Shown here piece after piece: positions 1 to 6,924 of a stretch of DNA of 64,000 nucleotides. Position numbers and translations under genes: made by a program. Location of the stretch: positions 1 through 64,000 of the forward strand of contig NZ_RJRZ01000003.1 in the NCBI RefSeq assembly GCF_003993775.1, in the 5' to 3' direction. Source of the DNA: Frigidibacter oleivorans (GTDB taxonomy: Bacteria > Pseudomonadota > Alphaproteobacteria > Rhodobacterales > Rhodobacteraceae). Position 1 is the first letter of the stretch, and each line of letters begins with the position of its first letter. The notes under the pieces were generated by a model. It saw only the letters and a program-made list of their open reading frames with translations, was not told where the DNA came from and did not search any database.

Positions 1-450
1 CGCGCCGATCTGCGGCTCGGGGTATGGCATCCAGAGCCCGTGCCCGTGCTGACTCGTCTCGATCAGCTCGATCCCGAAGAGCGAGATCGACAACAGCTCT
101 CCCCACCACGCCCGCGCCATCGTCTCCGAGGCCCAGGTCATCTGCCCGGCATTCACCATCTCGATGCCGAGCGAGAAGTCGTTGCATCCGGACCGGCCCT
201 GCCAGGTGGATTTTCCCGCATGCCAGGCGGCGCGGTTCGCTGGCACCTGCTGGGTGATCTGCCCGTCGCGTTCCACCACGAAATGCACCGACACCTTGGC
301 GTCGTTCCGGGCGAGGTAGGAGGCGGCGGCACCGGGGGCAAGACGGCTGGCGGTGTCGTGCAGCACCACGATCTCGGGGGCGATCTCGCCGCCCATCCAT
401 TGCGCCTCCTGGAAGGGCACGCCCATCAGGCGGTGGTTCTCGATCCGCAT
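1..450 (-). CDS. N-acetylmuramoyl-L-alanine amidase endolysin (Amidase_2), 3' truncated by window edge
   Basis: The open frame runs off the left edge without a stop, giving about 150 residues. It reads as an Amidase_2 (AmpD/PGRP-type) zinc amidase that cleaves the lactyl-peptide bond of peptidoglycan at lysis. The first zinc-ligand segment VLHDTAS lies near residue 30, followed by SVHFVVERDG and a substrate-groove AWHAG, the usual order. I chose the ATG at 450 because a GGGGG tract precedes it at suitable spacing; an in-frame ATG at 489 has a weaker context. It is the first gene after the mor terminator, where Mu-like phages place lysis genes. It differs from the T7-type amidase at 26483-26947, which is one reason to assign the two regions to different phages. 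Confidence 0.85.
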   Translation of the reverse strand, partial: MRIENHRLMGVPFQEAQWMGGEIAPEIVVLHDTASRLAPGAAASYLARNDAKVSVHFVVERDGQITQQVPANRAAWHAGKSTWQGRSGCNDFSLGIEMVNAGQMTWASETMARAWWGELLSISLFGIELIETSQHGHGLWMPYPEPQIGA

Positions 451-534
451 CACGTTCTGGCCCCCATGGCTGAAACTCCGGGCGGTCATTGCCCAAGCCG
501 ACGGGGCCACAATGGCCGGAGGCGCGACGCGAAA

Positions 535-558
535 ACGCCCGCAAGGATTTGCGGGCGT
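535..558 (-). terminator. Intrinsic terminator of the early operon, overlapping the mor stop codon
   Basis: A perfect 10-bp inverted repeat (ACGCCCGCAA / TTGCGGGCGT) with a 4-nt loop is followed on the minus strand by a TTTT run. Its first arm includes the first base of the mor stop codon. It should end transcription coming from the MuA/MuB operon before the endolysin gene, leaving the late region to its own Mor-dependent promoter in the short gap to 450. Confidence 0.8.
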
Positions 559-929
559 CAGAAGAGGCGCATCTGCCGGGGATCGGACGGAGGATCGGTC
601 TTACTGCGCTTCAGCCAGGATCTGACCGTCACATCCGTCGCATGCAGTCTGCGGGCGATCTCGGCCACAGGCAAGCCCTGCGACCGGAGCACTGCGGCGA
701 TCCACGGCTTGGCCGTCGGCACCCGCCGGGGTAGCAGCTCCTCCGCCAGTGCCAGTGCCTTGTCGCGGCCGACCAAGGCGGCGACCCGGTTGCGCCCCTG
801 CGGCGAGGCGGCGATGTAGATCTCCGCGCCCCCGAAGGTCATGAGGAACTCTACCGCAAGATCGAGGCCGAGGACGCGGACATAGGGCGCGACATGCGCC
901 GGGGGCGAAGGGCTGGGCGCGGCAGTCAT
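558..929 (-). CDS. mor: Mor-like middle/late transcription activator
   Basis: The 123-residue protein matches the layout of the Mor/C family of Mu-like phages. A dimerisation region contains LAVEFLMTFGGAEIYI (about residues 26-41); the GG..IYI strand is the family hallmark. A C-terminal helix-turn-helix, around VAEIARRLHATDVTVRSWL (about 89-107), follows. Mor activates the middle promoter by binding next to RNA polymerase and recruiting its alpha and sigma subunits. Its place as last early gene, right before a terminator and the endolysin, fits that role. It overlaps the upstream gene by four bases, so it is probably translationally coupled. Confidence 0.75.
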   Translation of the reverse strand: MTAAPSPSPPAHVAPYVRVLGLDLAVEFLMTFGGAEIYIAASPQGRNRVAALVGRDKALALAEELLPRRVPTAKPWIAAVLRSQGLPVAEIARRLHATDVTVRSWLKRSKTDPPSDPRQMRLF

Positions 930-1213
930 GCGATACCACCCGCCACCAGCTCGCGCTGCGACAGCGTCACGGTGAAGAGATCCGCCGGCAGGCCGCTGCC
1001 CTCGAGCCTCACCCAGAGGGCCCGGCCGCTGAAGGGCGGCGCCGGATCTCCGAGGCCGATCTCGAGCCGGCCGGACCCGTCCGTGAACAGCCCCTTGAAG
1101 ACGCCTTCATCGGCGTCGAAATCCAGTTCGCAGCACTCGTCGATGACATGGGAGATCAGCGTGTCCCGCGTCGCCAGATCGAGCGCCCGGCGCAGCTCCT
1201 GTTCCCGGGTCAT
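926..1213 (-). CDS. Conserved phage protein of unknown function (95 aa)
   Basis: I do not recognise this family. The protein is acidic and mixed alpha/beta, with an N-terminal helical stretch and a later strand-rich part ending in GRALWVRLEG and a hydroxy-rich tail. It has no membrane segment and no cysteine motif beyond a CC pair near residue 27. The ATG at 1213 gives ATGA-type overlaps with both neighbours, the standard spacing of this operon. A longer frame extending to 1696 exists but would overwrite the next gene. Confidence 0.6.
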   Translation of the reverse strand: MTREQELRRALDLATRDTLISHVIDECCELDFDADEGVFKGLFTDGSGRLEIGLGDPAPPFSGRALWVRLEGSGLPADLFTVTLSQRELVAGGIA

Positions 1214-1455
1214 GCGCGCCCCCGCTTGCGGCCGAGCCGGATATCGGGGCTGCCGGTCGAGACGACGGTCACGACGCGTCCCGCTTCGATCCGGTAGTTC
1301 CAGCCCTCGATCGTCGTGCCGCAGGCGCCCATCTCCACCGCGCGGTCGACCTTGCGGCCGATCTCGTCCCGGATGCCTTCGACGTCCATGCCGAGCACCC
1401 GCTCGAGATAGCGCAGCAGCGCATGATCGGTGATGATGGCGCGAGGCTTCTTCAT
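1210..1455 (-). CDS. Small basic phage protein (81 aa)
   Basis: Unknown function. The sequence begins MKKPRAIITDHALLRYLERV and ends in a basic tail (GRKRGRA). A predicted helix is followed by a beta hairpin containing a GWNYRIEAGRVVTVV strand pair. The small alpha/beta shape and basic character would suit a nucleic-acid-binding or RelE/HicA-like fold, but no catalytic motif is visible, so I leave it unassigned. It overlaps the downstream gene by 4 bp. Confidence 0.6.
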   Translation of the reverse strand: MKKPRAIITDHALLRYLERVLGMDVEGIRDEIGRKVDRAVEMGACGTTIEGWNYRIEAGRVVTVVSTGSPDIRLGRKRGRA

Positions 1456-1485
1456 GCGGCCCTCCGGCAGAGGGCCGCATGATGG

Positions 1486-1698
1486 TCAGGCATCGGGCGG
1501 CACGAAGCCCCGCGGCACGTAGTCGAGCAGCGTCTCGGCGGCAGGGTAGAGCCGGTCGGATATGAGCTCGAGCAGCATCGGAAGCTCGGCATCGCCCGCG
1601 AGGATCGCGTGGCGATCTGCGAGGATGGCCTGCAGCCCCCGCAGCGCGAGAGCGGCAGAATAGGCCGCGTCGCGCGGGTCTGAGGAAGAAGAGCACAT
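1486..1698 (-). CDS. Hypothetical phage protein (70 aa)
   Basis: Not recognised. After a serine-rich start the protein is a run of amphipathic helices (AALALRGLQAILADRHAIL), with a hydrophobic middle but no true membrane span. I place the start at the ATG at 1698, because a GAGG lies about 9 nt upstream and this leaves the preceding gene (stop at 1700) free. The frame is open to 1737, but the extra residues would overlap that gene. Confidence 0.55.
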   Translation of the reverse strand: MCSSSSDPRDAAYSAALALRGLQAILADRHAILAGDAELPMLLELISDRLYPAAETLLDYVPRGFVPPDA

Positions 1699-1699
1699 G

Positions 1700-1918
1700 T
1701 CAGTGGTCCTCTTCGAAGGGGACACCGGCTTCCACAAGCGTCCTGATGATCAGTTCCGACGAGAACGCCTGCGCGGAGTTCAGGATGCCTTGCAGATCCG
1801 GGCTGATGCTGGAGAACTTTATGGACAGCAACATCAAGAGCGTCTGGATCGTATCGCCATATCGCGCGTCCAGATCTTCCGCCAGTTTCACTGCCCATTC
1901 TGGATTGTACGATTCCAT
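1700..1918 (-). CDS. Hypothetical phage protein (72 aa)
   Basis: Unknown. An all-helical, acidic protein beginning MESYNPEWAVKLAEDLD. Its middle is a leucine-rich helix (TLLMLLSIKFSSISPDL). It sits between the antirepressor and a second small gene with 1-3 bp gaps, so it is translated from the same message. Its lower GC and lysine/isoleucine content differ slightly from the neighbouring genes. Confidence 0.55.
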   Translation of the reverse strand: MESYNPEWAVKLAEDLDARYGDTIQTLLMLLSIKFSSISPDLQGILNSAQAFSSELIIRTLVEAGVPFEEDH

Positions 1919-1921
1919 CCC

Positions 1922-2566
1922 TCAGGCCCCCGCGAAGAGCGAAAGCTGACGGGCATCGCCGCCGTTCAGGGGCGAGCCCTGCGGGGCCTCGGGGATCGCG
2001 CCGATCCGCAGCAGGTCGCGGATCGTCTCGATCAGCCGCTTCTGGGTGTAGGAGGTGTTCTGCACCAGCATCGCCCAGGTCCAGCCATTCGCCACCGCAT
2101 CGCGGACCCTGCCGCGGATCGGCCTGGCCGACACGTAGTCCGACAGGAAGCCCTGCAACTGCGTCACCGCCTCCCGGCTCTCGCCCAGCAGCCGGTCGTG
2201 GTAATGCGTGGCCAGCACCAGCTTGATCTCGTCCAGCAGCCGGTTCAGCGGCGCGCGCGCCTCCTCCTTCACCCGGCTCGGGCTGATCGTGGCGAGCCAC
2301 ATCAGGAAGTCCGCATAGGCAATGCAAAGCATCTCGCGCTGCTTCCCGTCCTCGGCAACCGTGGTGATGAACACCACGGTTCCCCGGTAGTTTGGGGCTG
2401 TCAGCTTGGCGTGCTGGCTCTTCCAGTCCAGCCCCATGATCTCGCAGATCGGACGCGCGGGAATGAAGGCTTCCCCGTCGCGCCAGAGCCACGCGACCTC
2501 GCGGCCGTTGAGTTTCAGATAGTCGATCAGATCGCCCTGAAAGGGCAGCGGGATGACATTGGTCAT
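1922..2566 (-). CDS. Phage antirepressor with P22_AR_N domain
   Basis: The 214-residue protein carries the P22_AR_N domain over about residues 1-115: a strand giving LWRDGEAFIPARPICEIMGL, then a WKSQHAKL helix, RGTVVFITTV and the conserved LCIAYADFLMWLATI segment. The C-terminal half is helical and could be the effector or oligomerisation part. Established: this family includes Salmonella phage P22 Ant, which binds and inactivates repressors. Its likely target is the S24 repressor at 12786, or that of a superinfecting phage (inference). A 246-bp untranslated stretch upstream (2567-2812), the longest gap in the operon, leaves room for separate control. Confidence 0.8.
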   Translation of the reverse strand: MTNVIPLPFQGDLIDYLKLNGREVAWLWRDGEAFIPARPICEIMGLDWKSQHAKLTAPNYRGTVVFITTVAEDGKQREMLCIAYADFLMWLATISPSRVKEEARAPLNRLLDEIKLVLATHYHDRLLGESREAVTQLQGFLSDYVSARPIRGRVRDAVANGWTWAMLVQNTSYTQKRLIETIRDLLRIGAIPEAPQGSPLNGGDARQLSLFAGA

Positions 2567-2812
2567 CTGGTTCTCCGTTGGTTACGCGGGGACGAAGCCC
2601 CCGGGTGTTAGAACGACTGCCAACGGACAGCCTCCCCGCGCCTTTAGGCCGAAGCCTTGGACATGCGCACAGGGCACCCGGAGAGGAAATCGCTTCAAGG
2701 GAAGCGCCGTCTCGGGGCGTAACCGCCGTTGGTAGCTCGGTCAGGGCGGGTTCTAAACCGCTGGCTGACGGGGCCACGATGCGGCGGTTCGCCGGAATTG
2801 TCAAATGTGGGA

Positions 2813-3277
2813 TCATCTCCGCCCCCCGTCGCGATAGGGCACGCCGGCGCGCTGGCACATCGCCTTCAGCGCGTCGAGGATGTCGGCGATCTGGCGATGA
2901 TCGGTCATCGCGTCGATGTCGATCGGCACCGATCCCCAGACGCTGCCAAAGCGCGAGCGGATGAAGGCGTTGAGGCCGCGCGGCCCCGGCTGCCGCACGA
3001 CGCCCCGCTCGGCCATCAGCCGCCAGAGCACATGGGCATAGCGGACATCGGCTCGGCGCGCGGGGGGCCGACCCCGACCGCCGCGGGCGGGGGTGCCGAA
3101 CGGCTTGAAGCCCCGGCTCTTGAGCGCCTCGACCACCGCCTGCAGCTCGGCCTCGCTCATGTCGCGCAGTGAGGCCTTGCCGGTGACGGCCAGCTGCAGG
3201 TCGTGGCGGGTATCGGCGTCGAGCCCGAGCTCGCGGCAGCCGACATGGATCATCCGTTGCAGGGATCGATCGGTCAC
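2813..3277 (-). CDS. gemA: GemA/Gp16 family regulator
   Basis: The 154-residue protein has the GemA (DUF1018) pattern: an N-terminal segment RMIHVGCRELGLDADTRHDL (about residues 9-28), a helical pair with LRDMSEAELQAVVEALKSRG, a basic Gly/Arg hinge, and a C-terminal helical part. In Mu, GemA (gp16) modulates host gene expression and DNA topology. The start is a GTG that overlaps the TGA of the preceding gene (GTGA); longer frames from upstream ATGs would overwrite that gene. The 246-bp gap downstream is the longest in this operon. Confidence 0.8.
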   Translation of the reverse strand: MTDRSLQRMIHVGCRELGLDADTRHDLQLAVTGKASLRDMSEAELQAVVEALKSRGFKPFGTPARGGRGRPPARRADVRYAHVLWRLMAERGVVRQPGPRGLNAFIRSRFGSVWGSVPIDIDAMTDHRQIADILDALKAMCQRAGVPYRDGGRR

Positions 3278-3477
3278 TGGTGCCTCCCAAACATGCGCTG
3301 GACCTCTGCCTGCACCGCGTGGCGATGCACCGGGCAGTCCGGCGCGAAGAAAAGGCCGCCGCAGGCGAGCAATATCTCGTGCGCCAGGCTGGATTGATGG
3401 TCGGTCCCCGGACAGATGCAGCCCTTCGCGTGAGCGTCCGGCGTGTCGGGAACGACGATGGCGAGCGACAGGGTCAT
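3274..3477 (-). CDS. Small Cys/His protein (67 aa)
   Basis: Unknown function. A short hydrophobic start (MTLSLAIVVPDTPDAHA) is followed by a central region with GCICPG, ACGG and a DCPVHRHA cluster. The four cysteines and several histidines could bind a metal. The ATG at 3477 overlaps the upstream stop by 4 bp, so I prefer it over the longer arginine-rich frame. Similar short proteins often sit beside gemA in Mu-like phages; no activity can be assigned. Confidence 0.55.
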   Translation of the reverse strand: MTLSLAIVVPDTPDAHAKGCICPGTDHQSSLAHEILLACGGLFFAPDCPVHRHAVQAEVQRMFGRHQ

Positions 3478-3698
3478 GAGAGCAGCGCCTCCAGCTCGCG
3501 AGCGATCTCGTGCAGATCGTGACCGACAGGCTCCCCTTCGCCGTCGCCAGGCATGGGGTGCACCCACACTGCGCGATCGCGGCAGCCGGGGCCGTTGCTG
3601 GCAACGATCAGGCTGGAGTCCCTGTCCAGCACCTTGGCCAGCGCCTCTTCGATGATCTCGACGCGCTGCCAGATCGGCATGTCAGCAGTCAGCGTCAT
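3474..3698 (-). CDS. Hypothetical phage protein (74 aa)
   Basis: Not recognised. An N-terminal amphipathic helix (QRVEIIEEALAKVLD, about residues 10-24) leads to a strand-rich part and an acidic C-terminal helix (HDLHEIARELEALLS). The ATG at 3698 overlaps the end of the upstream gene by 17 bp. The protein is soluble, acidic and lacks cysteine motifs apart from a single GCRDR. Confidence 0.55.
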   Translation of the reverse strand: MTLTADMPIWQRVEIIEEALAKVLDRDSSLIVASNGPGCRDRAVWVHPMPGDGEGEPVGHDLHEIARELEALLS

Positions 3699-4029
3699 TG
3701 GAGCCTGCGAAGTAGCTGGGGCGGCGCGCAAACTCGGCCGCGATGAAGTCTTCTGCGAAGAGCGGAAACTTGGCCTCCATCCGGCGCCGAAGGTTGCGCT
3801 GGCGCACCCGAGCCTTGGCCGATTGGCTCCAGCGCCTGATCGGCCGCTGTTCGATGCATTCCCATCCGACGGAATACCCGCTTCCCGGAACGAAGCTCTC
3901 CATGATCTCGGCCGGGACCGGGTGAGGCGTTTCGCACAAAACCGCGGCCAGTACCTTCGGCCCCGGCGGGGGCTCGTAGGGGTTTCTCCATGCCAGGGTG
4001 CAGCGCCATTTTGCGGATCGCTGGGTCAT
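3682..4029 (-). CDS. Conserved phage protein (115 aa)
   Basis: Function unknown. It starts MTQRSAKWRCTLAWRNPYE and ends in a well-formed helix (FPLFAEDFIAAEFARRP). A basic middle segment (about residues 65-85) could contact nucleic acid. I kept this frame rather than the one at 3695-4009 because only this one gives a natural amino-acid mix and the ATGA overlap with the upstream gene. Confidence 0.55.
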   Translation of the reverse strand: MTQRSAKWRCTLAWRNPYEPPPGPKVLAAVLCETPHPVPAEIMESFVPGSGYSVGWECIEQRPIRRWSQSAKARVRQRNLRRRMEAKFPLFAEDFIAAEFARRPSYFAGSNDADC

Positions 4030-4268
4030 TTCTTCACCACCAGGGACAGCGGGGATTGGGACGGTTTGGGCGGGTCTTCGTTGAAGAGGCGCGCGAGGCG
4101 CGCCTGCTCGCCCTGCGCGATGGCCGAGAACATCTCGGGCTCATCCTCGGCGCAGCGCGCGGCCTCGGCGAAGAGCCGGCTCACGTCCGAGTGCCAGCGG
4201 TCGCGCGCGGACAGCAGCCTGTTCGACGCCTCCCGCAACAACCGCTGGAACTCGAGCGGGCTCATCAT
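4026..4268 (-). CDS. Hypothetical helical protein (80 aa)
   Basis: Unknown. The whole length is predicted helical and charged, with repeated heptad-like spacing (FQRLLREASNRLL, then RLFAEAARCAEDEPEMF), so it may form a coiled coil. Two adjacent ATGs are available (4268 and 4265); 4268 gives the usual ATGA overlap with the membrane-protein gene before it. Confidence 0.55.
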   Translation of the reverse strand: MMSPLEFQRLLREASNRLLSARDRWHSDVSRLFAEAARCAEDEPEMFSAIAQGEQARLARLFNEDPPKPSQSPLSLVVKK

Positions 4269-4453
4269 CGCCCACCCAGTGCCAGGCCTGCCGCAAAGAG
4301 CAGGATGATCGATGCCGCGAGCCCGGCGGCCGAGAGGATCAGGGCGGCCCGCGCGCCGGTGCTTTCCTTGGTGAGCGACCAGCTGACCGCAACGGCCAGG
4401 ACGAAGGTCGGGATGAACAGAAAGAGGGCCGCGGCCAGCAATACCCACCCCAT
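4265..4453 (-). CDS. Small double-membrane-spanning protein (62 aa)
   Basis: Two clear hydrophobic segments, about residues 3-24 (VLLAAALFLFIPTFVLAV) and 38-58 (ALILSAAGLAASIILLFAAG), are joined by a short polar loop with KEST. The size and topology resemble class II holins or superinfection-exclusion peptides. Position in the early operon, far from the endolysin, argues against holin, so I leave the role open. It begins 3 bp after the DUF3164 gene. Confidence 0.6.
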   Translation of the reverse strand: MGWVLLAAALFLFIPTFVLAVAVSWSLTKESTGARAALILSAAGLAASIILLFAAGLALGGR

Positions 4454-4455
4454 CG

Positions 4456-5106
4456 TCAAGCCCTCGCCAGATCGATGGTGACGGGCTCCCAGGGCGCATC
4501 CGAGGCGCTGCGGCGGTAGAAGCGCACGTAGCTCTTCGAGCCGACCACCCGCATCGCGTCGCGGATCGCCTGCATCGCCTGCTTCCAGCGCGGGTCGGAG
4601 ATCTCCAGCCGCAGCAGATGATAGAGCGCCGCCCGGTTGATCTGGCCTTCCTTGTCGGTGTTGAAGGCGCGGGTGATGACGGCTCGAAGCTCTTCGGCCG
4701 CACCTGCGCTCCACTCGGTCAGGCATTCGTCGACGAGCGTCTTCGCGACCTGCAGCTCGGGGCCGAAGACGACGTGGTCCGCGACCTGGACGGTGACCTT
4801 GTAGAGCCCGTCATAGCTCATCAGCGTCTTGTTGCCCTTCCGGCCGCCGACGGTGGCGCCGTAGCGCTCCGCGATCAGGTCTTCGAAGGCCCCGAGGTTC
4901 TCGAAGAAGTGCCCCAGGAAACGCGACAGCTGCTCGGAGAGCGCCACCGCATGGCCGATCTCCTGCCGCACCAGCTCGTCCTCCATGACGTGCTGGGGCT
5001 TGACGATGCCCACCGGCAGCTTGGCGCCGTCGGGGCCTAGGATGTGCTCGACGCCGTCCAGGACCGTTCGGCCGGACGGGATCTGCGCGGGCGGGTAATG
5101 GGTCAT
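4456..5106 (-). CDS. DUF3164 family phage protein
   Basis: The 216-residue protein matches the DUF3164 family, which is found almost only in the early operons of Mu-like phages. Typical features are the GRKGNKTLMSYDGLYKV block (about 97-111), which reads as a beta hairpin, and a C-terminal half with ITRAFNTDKEGQINRAAL and IRDAMRVVGSKSYVRFYRR. Biochemical function is unknown. The basic, aromatic C-terminus is compatible with DNA binding. A GGAG lies just upstream of the start at 5106. Confidence 0.8.
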   Translation of the reverse strand: MTHYPPAQIPSGRTVLDGVEHILGPDGAKLPVGIVKPQHVMEDELVRQEIGHAVALSEQLSRFLGHFFENLGAFEDLIAERYGATVGGRKGNKTLMSYDGLYKVTVQVADHVVFGPELQVAKTLVDECLTEWSAGAAEELRAVITRAFNTDKEGQINRAALYHLLRLEISDPRWKQAMQAIRDAMRVVGSKSYVRFYRRSASDAPWEPVTIDLARA

Positions 5107-5161
5107 TGCAAGGCTCCTTTCAGGAGGGGGATCATGTCCTCCGGCGCGTCGGCGCCGGGTC

Positions 5162-5527
5162 TCACTTCTGGGCGCGGGGGCAGGAGCGGCAGGCCTTGAA
5201 CATGCGCACCCTTTCGCTGTTTTCGTTCGAGAACGACCGGCTCCGCGCCATCCAGTCGCGGCAGGCGGCCGTGGATATGATGCCGAGCGCGGGACACCGG
5301 ACCGTGCTGTTCATGAAGACGCCGCGAACCACCTCCTCGACCGCCGACATGTCCCCGGCGTACTTGGCGCGCAGGACGGTCGACACGAGGGCGGGCGAGC
5401 GGTTCATCAGCGCGGCAACCTTGGTCTGGCTGCTGGTCGCGCACTCCTTGGCCAGCACCATGACCCAGTCGGGGATGTCGTCGCCCCACGACGCCCGGGC
5501 GATCTCGGTGGGAGTAGCGCCGGTCAC
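5162..5527 (-). CDS. HTH-containing small regulator of Mu-like phages
   Basis: In this 121-residue protein residues 20-60 read as a helix-turn-helix (WVMVLAKECATSSQTKVAAL, then a second helix with PALVSTVLRAKYAG). The C-terminal part holds conserved cysteines (VRCPALGIIS, FKACRSCPR), possibly for a metal or a structural disulphide. Short proteins of this type recur next to MuB in Rhodobacterales Mu-like phages and are presumably DNA binding. It overlaps the preceding winged-helix gene by 4 bp. Confidence 0.6.
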   Translation of the reverse strand: MTGATPTEIARASWGDDIPDWVMVLAKECATSSQTKVAALMNRSPALVSTVLRAKYAGDMSAVEEVVRGVFMNSTVRCPALGIISTAACRDWMARSRSFSNENSERVRMFKACRSCPRAQK

Positions 5528-6114
5528 AGCGAGGCCTCCGCCGGATAGACCGCTCCGGTATTCGGGTCATAGACCTGCCGGACCCGCTGCACCTGCGGCG
5601 CCCGAGGCCCTGACGCACGGATCAGCCGGTAGCGCGCGATGCGGGCCTGCGAAGGATCGGCCTTGCTCAGCACCCGCAGATATCCCGCCGCCAGCAGCCG
5701 CTTGCAGTAGTCCTTCGCCGTGGCCTCGGGAATGTCGATCGAGGCGTTCTGCATCAGGTCCCGGTAGTCGAAATCCCGCAGGCCGCACATCGCGAGCCAG
5801 AGCTGGGCGGTCACCTCGCCCTGGCTGACGCGGCTGCCATCCGCACGGACGCGCGGCGCGTGATGCCCGACATCCCTGATCAGCTTCCAGGTGCCGGCAT
5901 GCCCAACGGGCGGCTCGGTGAACTCCAGATGCCCGGCCTCGGTCAGGGCCTTGAGGTAGCGGGTGACCGTCGACCGGTTCAGCTTCGTGCGCTGCACCAG
6001 CTCGGCCACGGTGATCCGGTCGGGAACCTTCTTCAGCGCCAGCCACATCGCCTGGCGGCCGTCTCCGTTCTGGTCGGCGGGGCGCCGGCCCATGCTTTTC
6101 GCGAGCGCGGCCAT
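5524..6114 (-). CDS. Winged-helix (MarR/IclR-like) DNA-binding protein
   Basis: This 196-residue protein contains a typical winged helix at about residues 20-75: AMWLALKKVPDRITVAELV, then a recognition helix NRSTVTRYLKALTEAGHLEF. A second HTH-like part follows (YRDLMQNASIDIPEATAKDY, with YCKRLLAAGYLRVL). Two tandem DNA-binding units suggest a regulator of early transcription or a transpososome accessory protein. The ATG at 6114 overlaps the muB stop. It lies directly downstream of muB, where Mu carries kil and small host-modifying genes, so an effect on host or phage transcription is an inference only. Confidence 0.65.
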   Translation of the reverse strand: MAALAKSMGRRPADQNGDGRQAMWLALKKVPDRITVAELVQRTKLNRSTVTRYLKALTEAGHLEFTEPPVGHAGTWKLIRDVGHHAPRVRADGSRVSQGEVTAQLWLAMCGLRDFDYRDLMQNASIDIPEATAKDYCKRLLAAGYLRVLSKADPSQARIARYRLIRASGPRAPQVQRVRQVYDPNTGAVYPAEASL

Positions 6115-6866
6115 CAGTGGATCCTCCGGGGCGCCGGCGCCCGGCCGTCCATCCAGCGGATATGCGGGATGTCCTTCTCCCCGATCTCGGTCTTGCCCTC
6201 GATCCGGGCGTAGTCCTTGACCTGGTTCAGGTTCGAGACGATCCGCCGGGCGACCGCCTGAGACTCGACCAGTGTCTTTTCCAGGACCGCCTGCGACAGC
6301 GTCAGCTCGGGGCATTTGAGCCTGGCGAACACGCTGGTCTCCCGCAGGTCCGCGGGCTGTGCCTGTTCCCAGGCGAGGATGCGGTTATGCACCCGCTCCC
6401 ACCGCACCAGCGACTGCGGCAGCGACTCCTCGCCGATCAGGATCACCGATGCGCCGTGAGAGCTCTCATAGATATCGTGGACCAGCTTCATCATGCTGTC
6501 GGTGCAGAGGATGTGCGCCTCGTCCAGGAGCAGCGGGCGGGCCGATTTCAGCAGTTCCTCCCCGATCTTCTCGACGCTGTCTGCCACCGTGCGGCCGGAG
6601 GGGATGCCGAGGTTCTTGCAGATCTTCTCGACCAGGGTTTTCCGGGTCCAGACCGACTTGACCTCGACCCAGCAGGCCCGGGTCGCCTGGGTGTTGTAGA
6701 GGGCCGCCTGGGACTTCCCGTAGCCGGAAAATCCGTGAAAGCAGGCCATCCCCGGCATGCCTTCGTCCCGCCCGGTCACCCTGCGGATCAGCGCCCCGAG
6801 CAACATGACGTTGCGCAGCGGTGCCACGTTCTTCACCAGGTTGATTTCGTCTCTTCCGTCCAACAT
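6114..6866 (-). CDS. muB: Mu-like transposition target-selection AAA+ ATPase (MuB)
   Basis: The 250-residue AAA+ ATPase has Walker A GFSGYGKS at about 45-52 and Walker B LLLDEAH at about 112-118, with an arginine-containing sensor region further on. MuB forms ATP-dependent filaments on target DNA, delivers it to the MuA transpososome and provides target immunity. It is shorter than Mu B (312 aa), mostly at the N-terminus, as in B3/D3112-type phages. A strong ribosome-binding site (GAGGGGAG) precedes the ATG. Its position directly after muA is diagnostic. Confidence 0.9.
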   Translation of the reverse strand: MLDGRDEINLVKNVAPLRNVMLLGALIRRVTGRDEGMPGMACFHGFSGYGKSQAALYNTQATRACWVEVKSVWTRKTLVEKICKNLGIPSGRTVADSVEKIGEELLKSARPLLLDEAHILCTDSMMKLVHDIYESSHGASVILIGEESLPQSLVRWERVHNRILAWEQAQPADLRETSVFARLKCPELTLSQAVLEKTLVESQAVARRIVSNLNQVKDYARIEGKTEIGEKDIPHIRWMDGRAPAPRRIH

Positions 6867-6924
6867 GCTCTTCTCCCCTCGTCACGATCCGCCGCCGTGG
6901 GCCAGCCCGACCCCGGCGGCGCCT

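Noticed and set aside
2700-2800. tRNA-like stretch (arms AACCGCC / GGCGGTT, a TTCTAAA loop)
   Set aside because: The acceptor-like arms pair, but no 5-bp anticodon stem with a 7-nt loop and no T-arm can be drawn, so it is not a tRNA.
1452-3290. 612-residue minus-strand frame covering several early genes
   Set aside because: It reads antirepressor and GemA DNA in wrong frames; the real genes with family matches lie in other frames.
4265-4453. Holin of the Mu-like phage
   Set aside because: Two membrane spans fit, but it lies in the middle of the early operon, about 4 kb from the endolysin; expression timing would be wrong.
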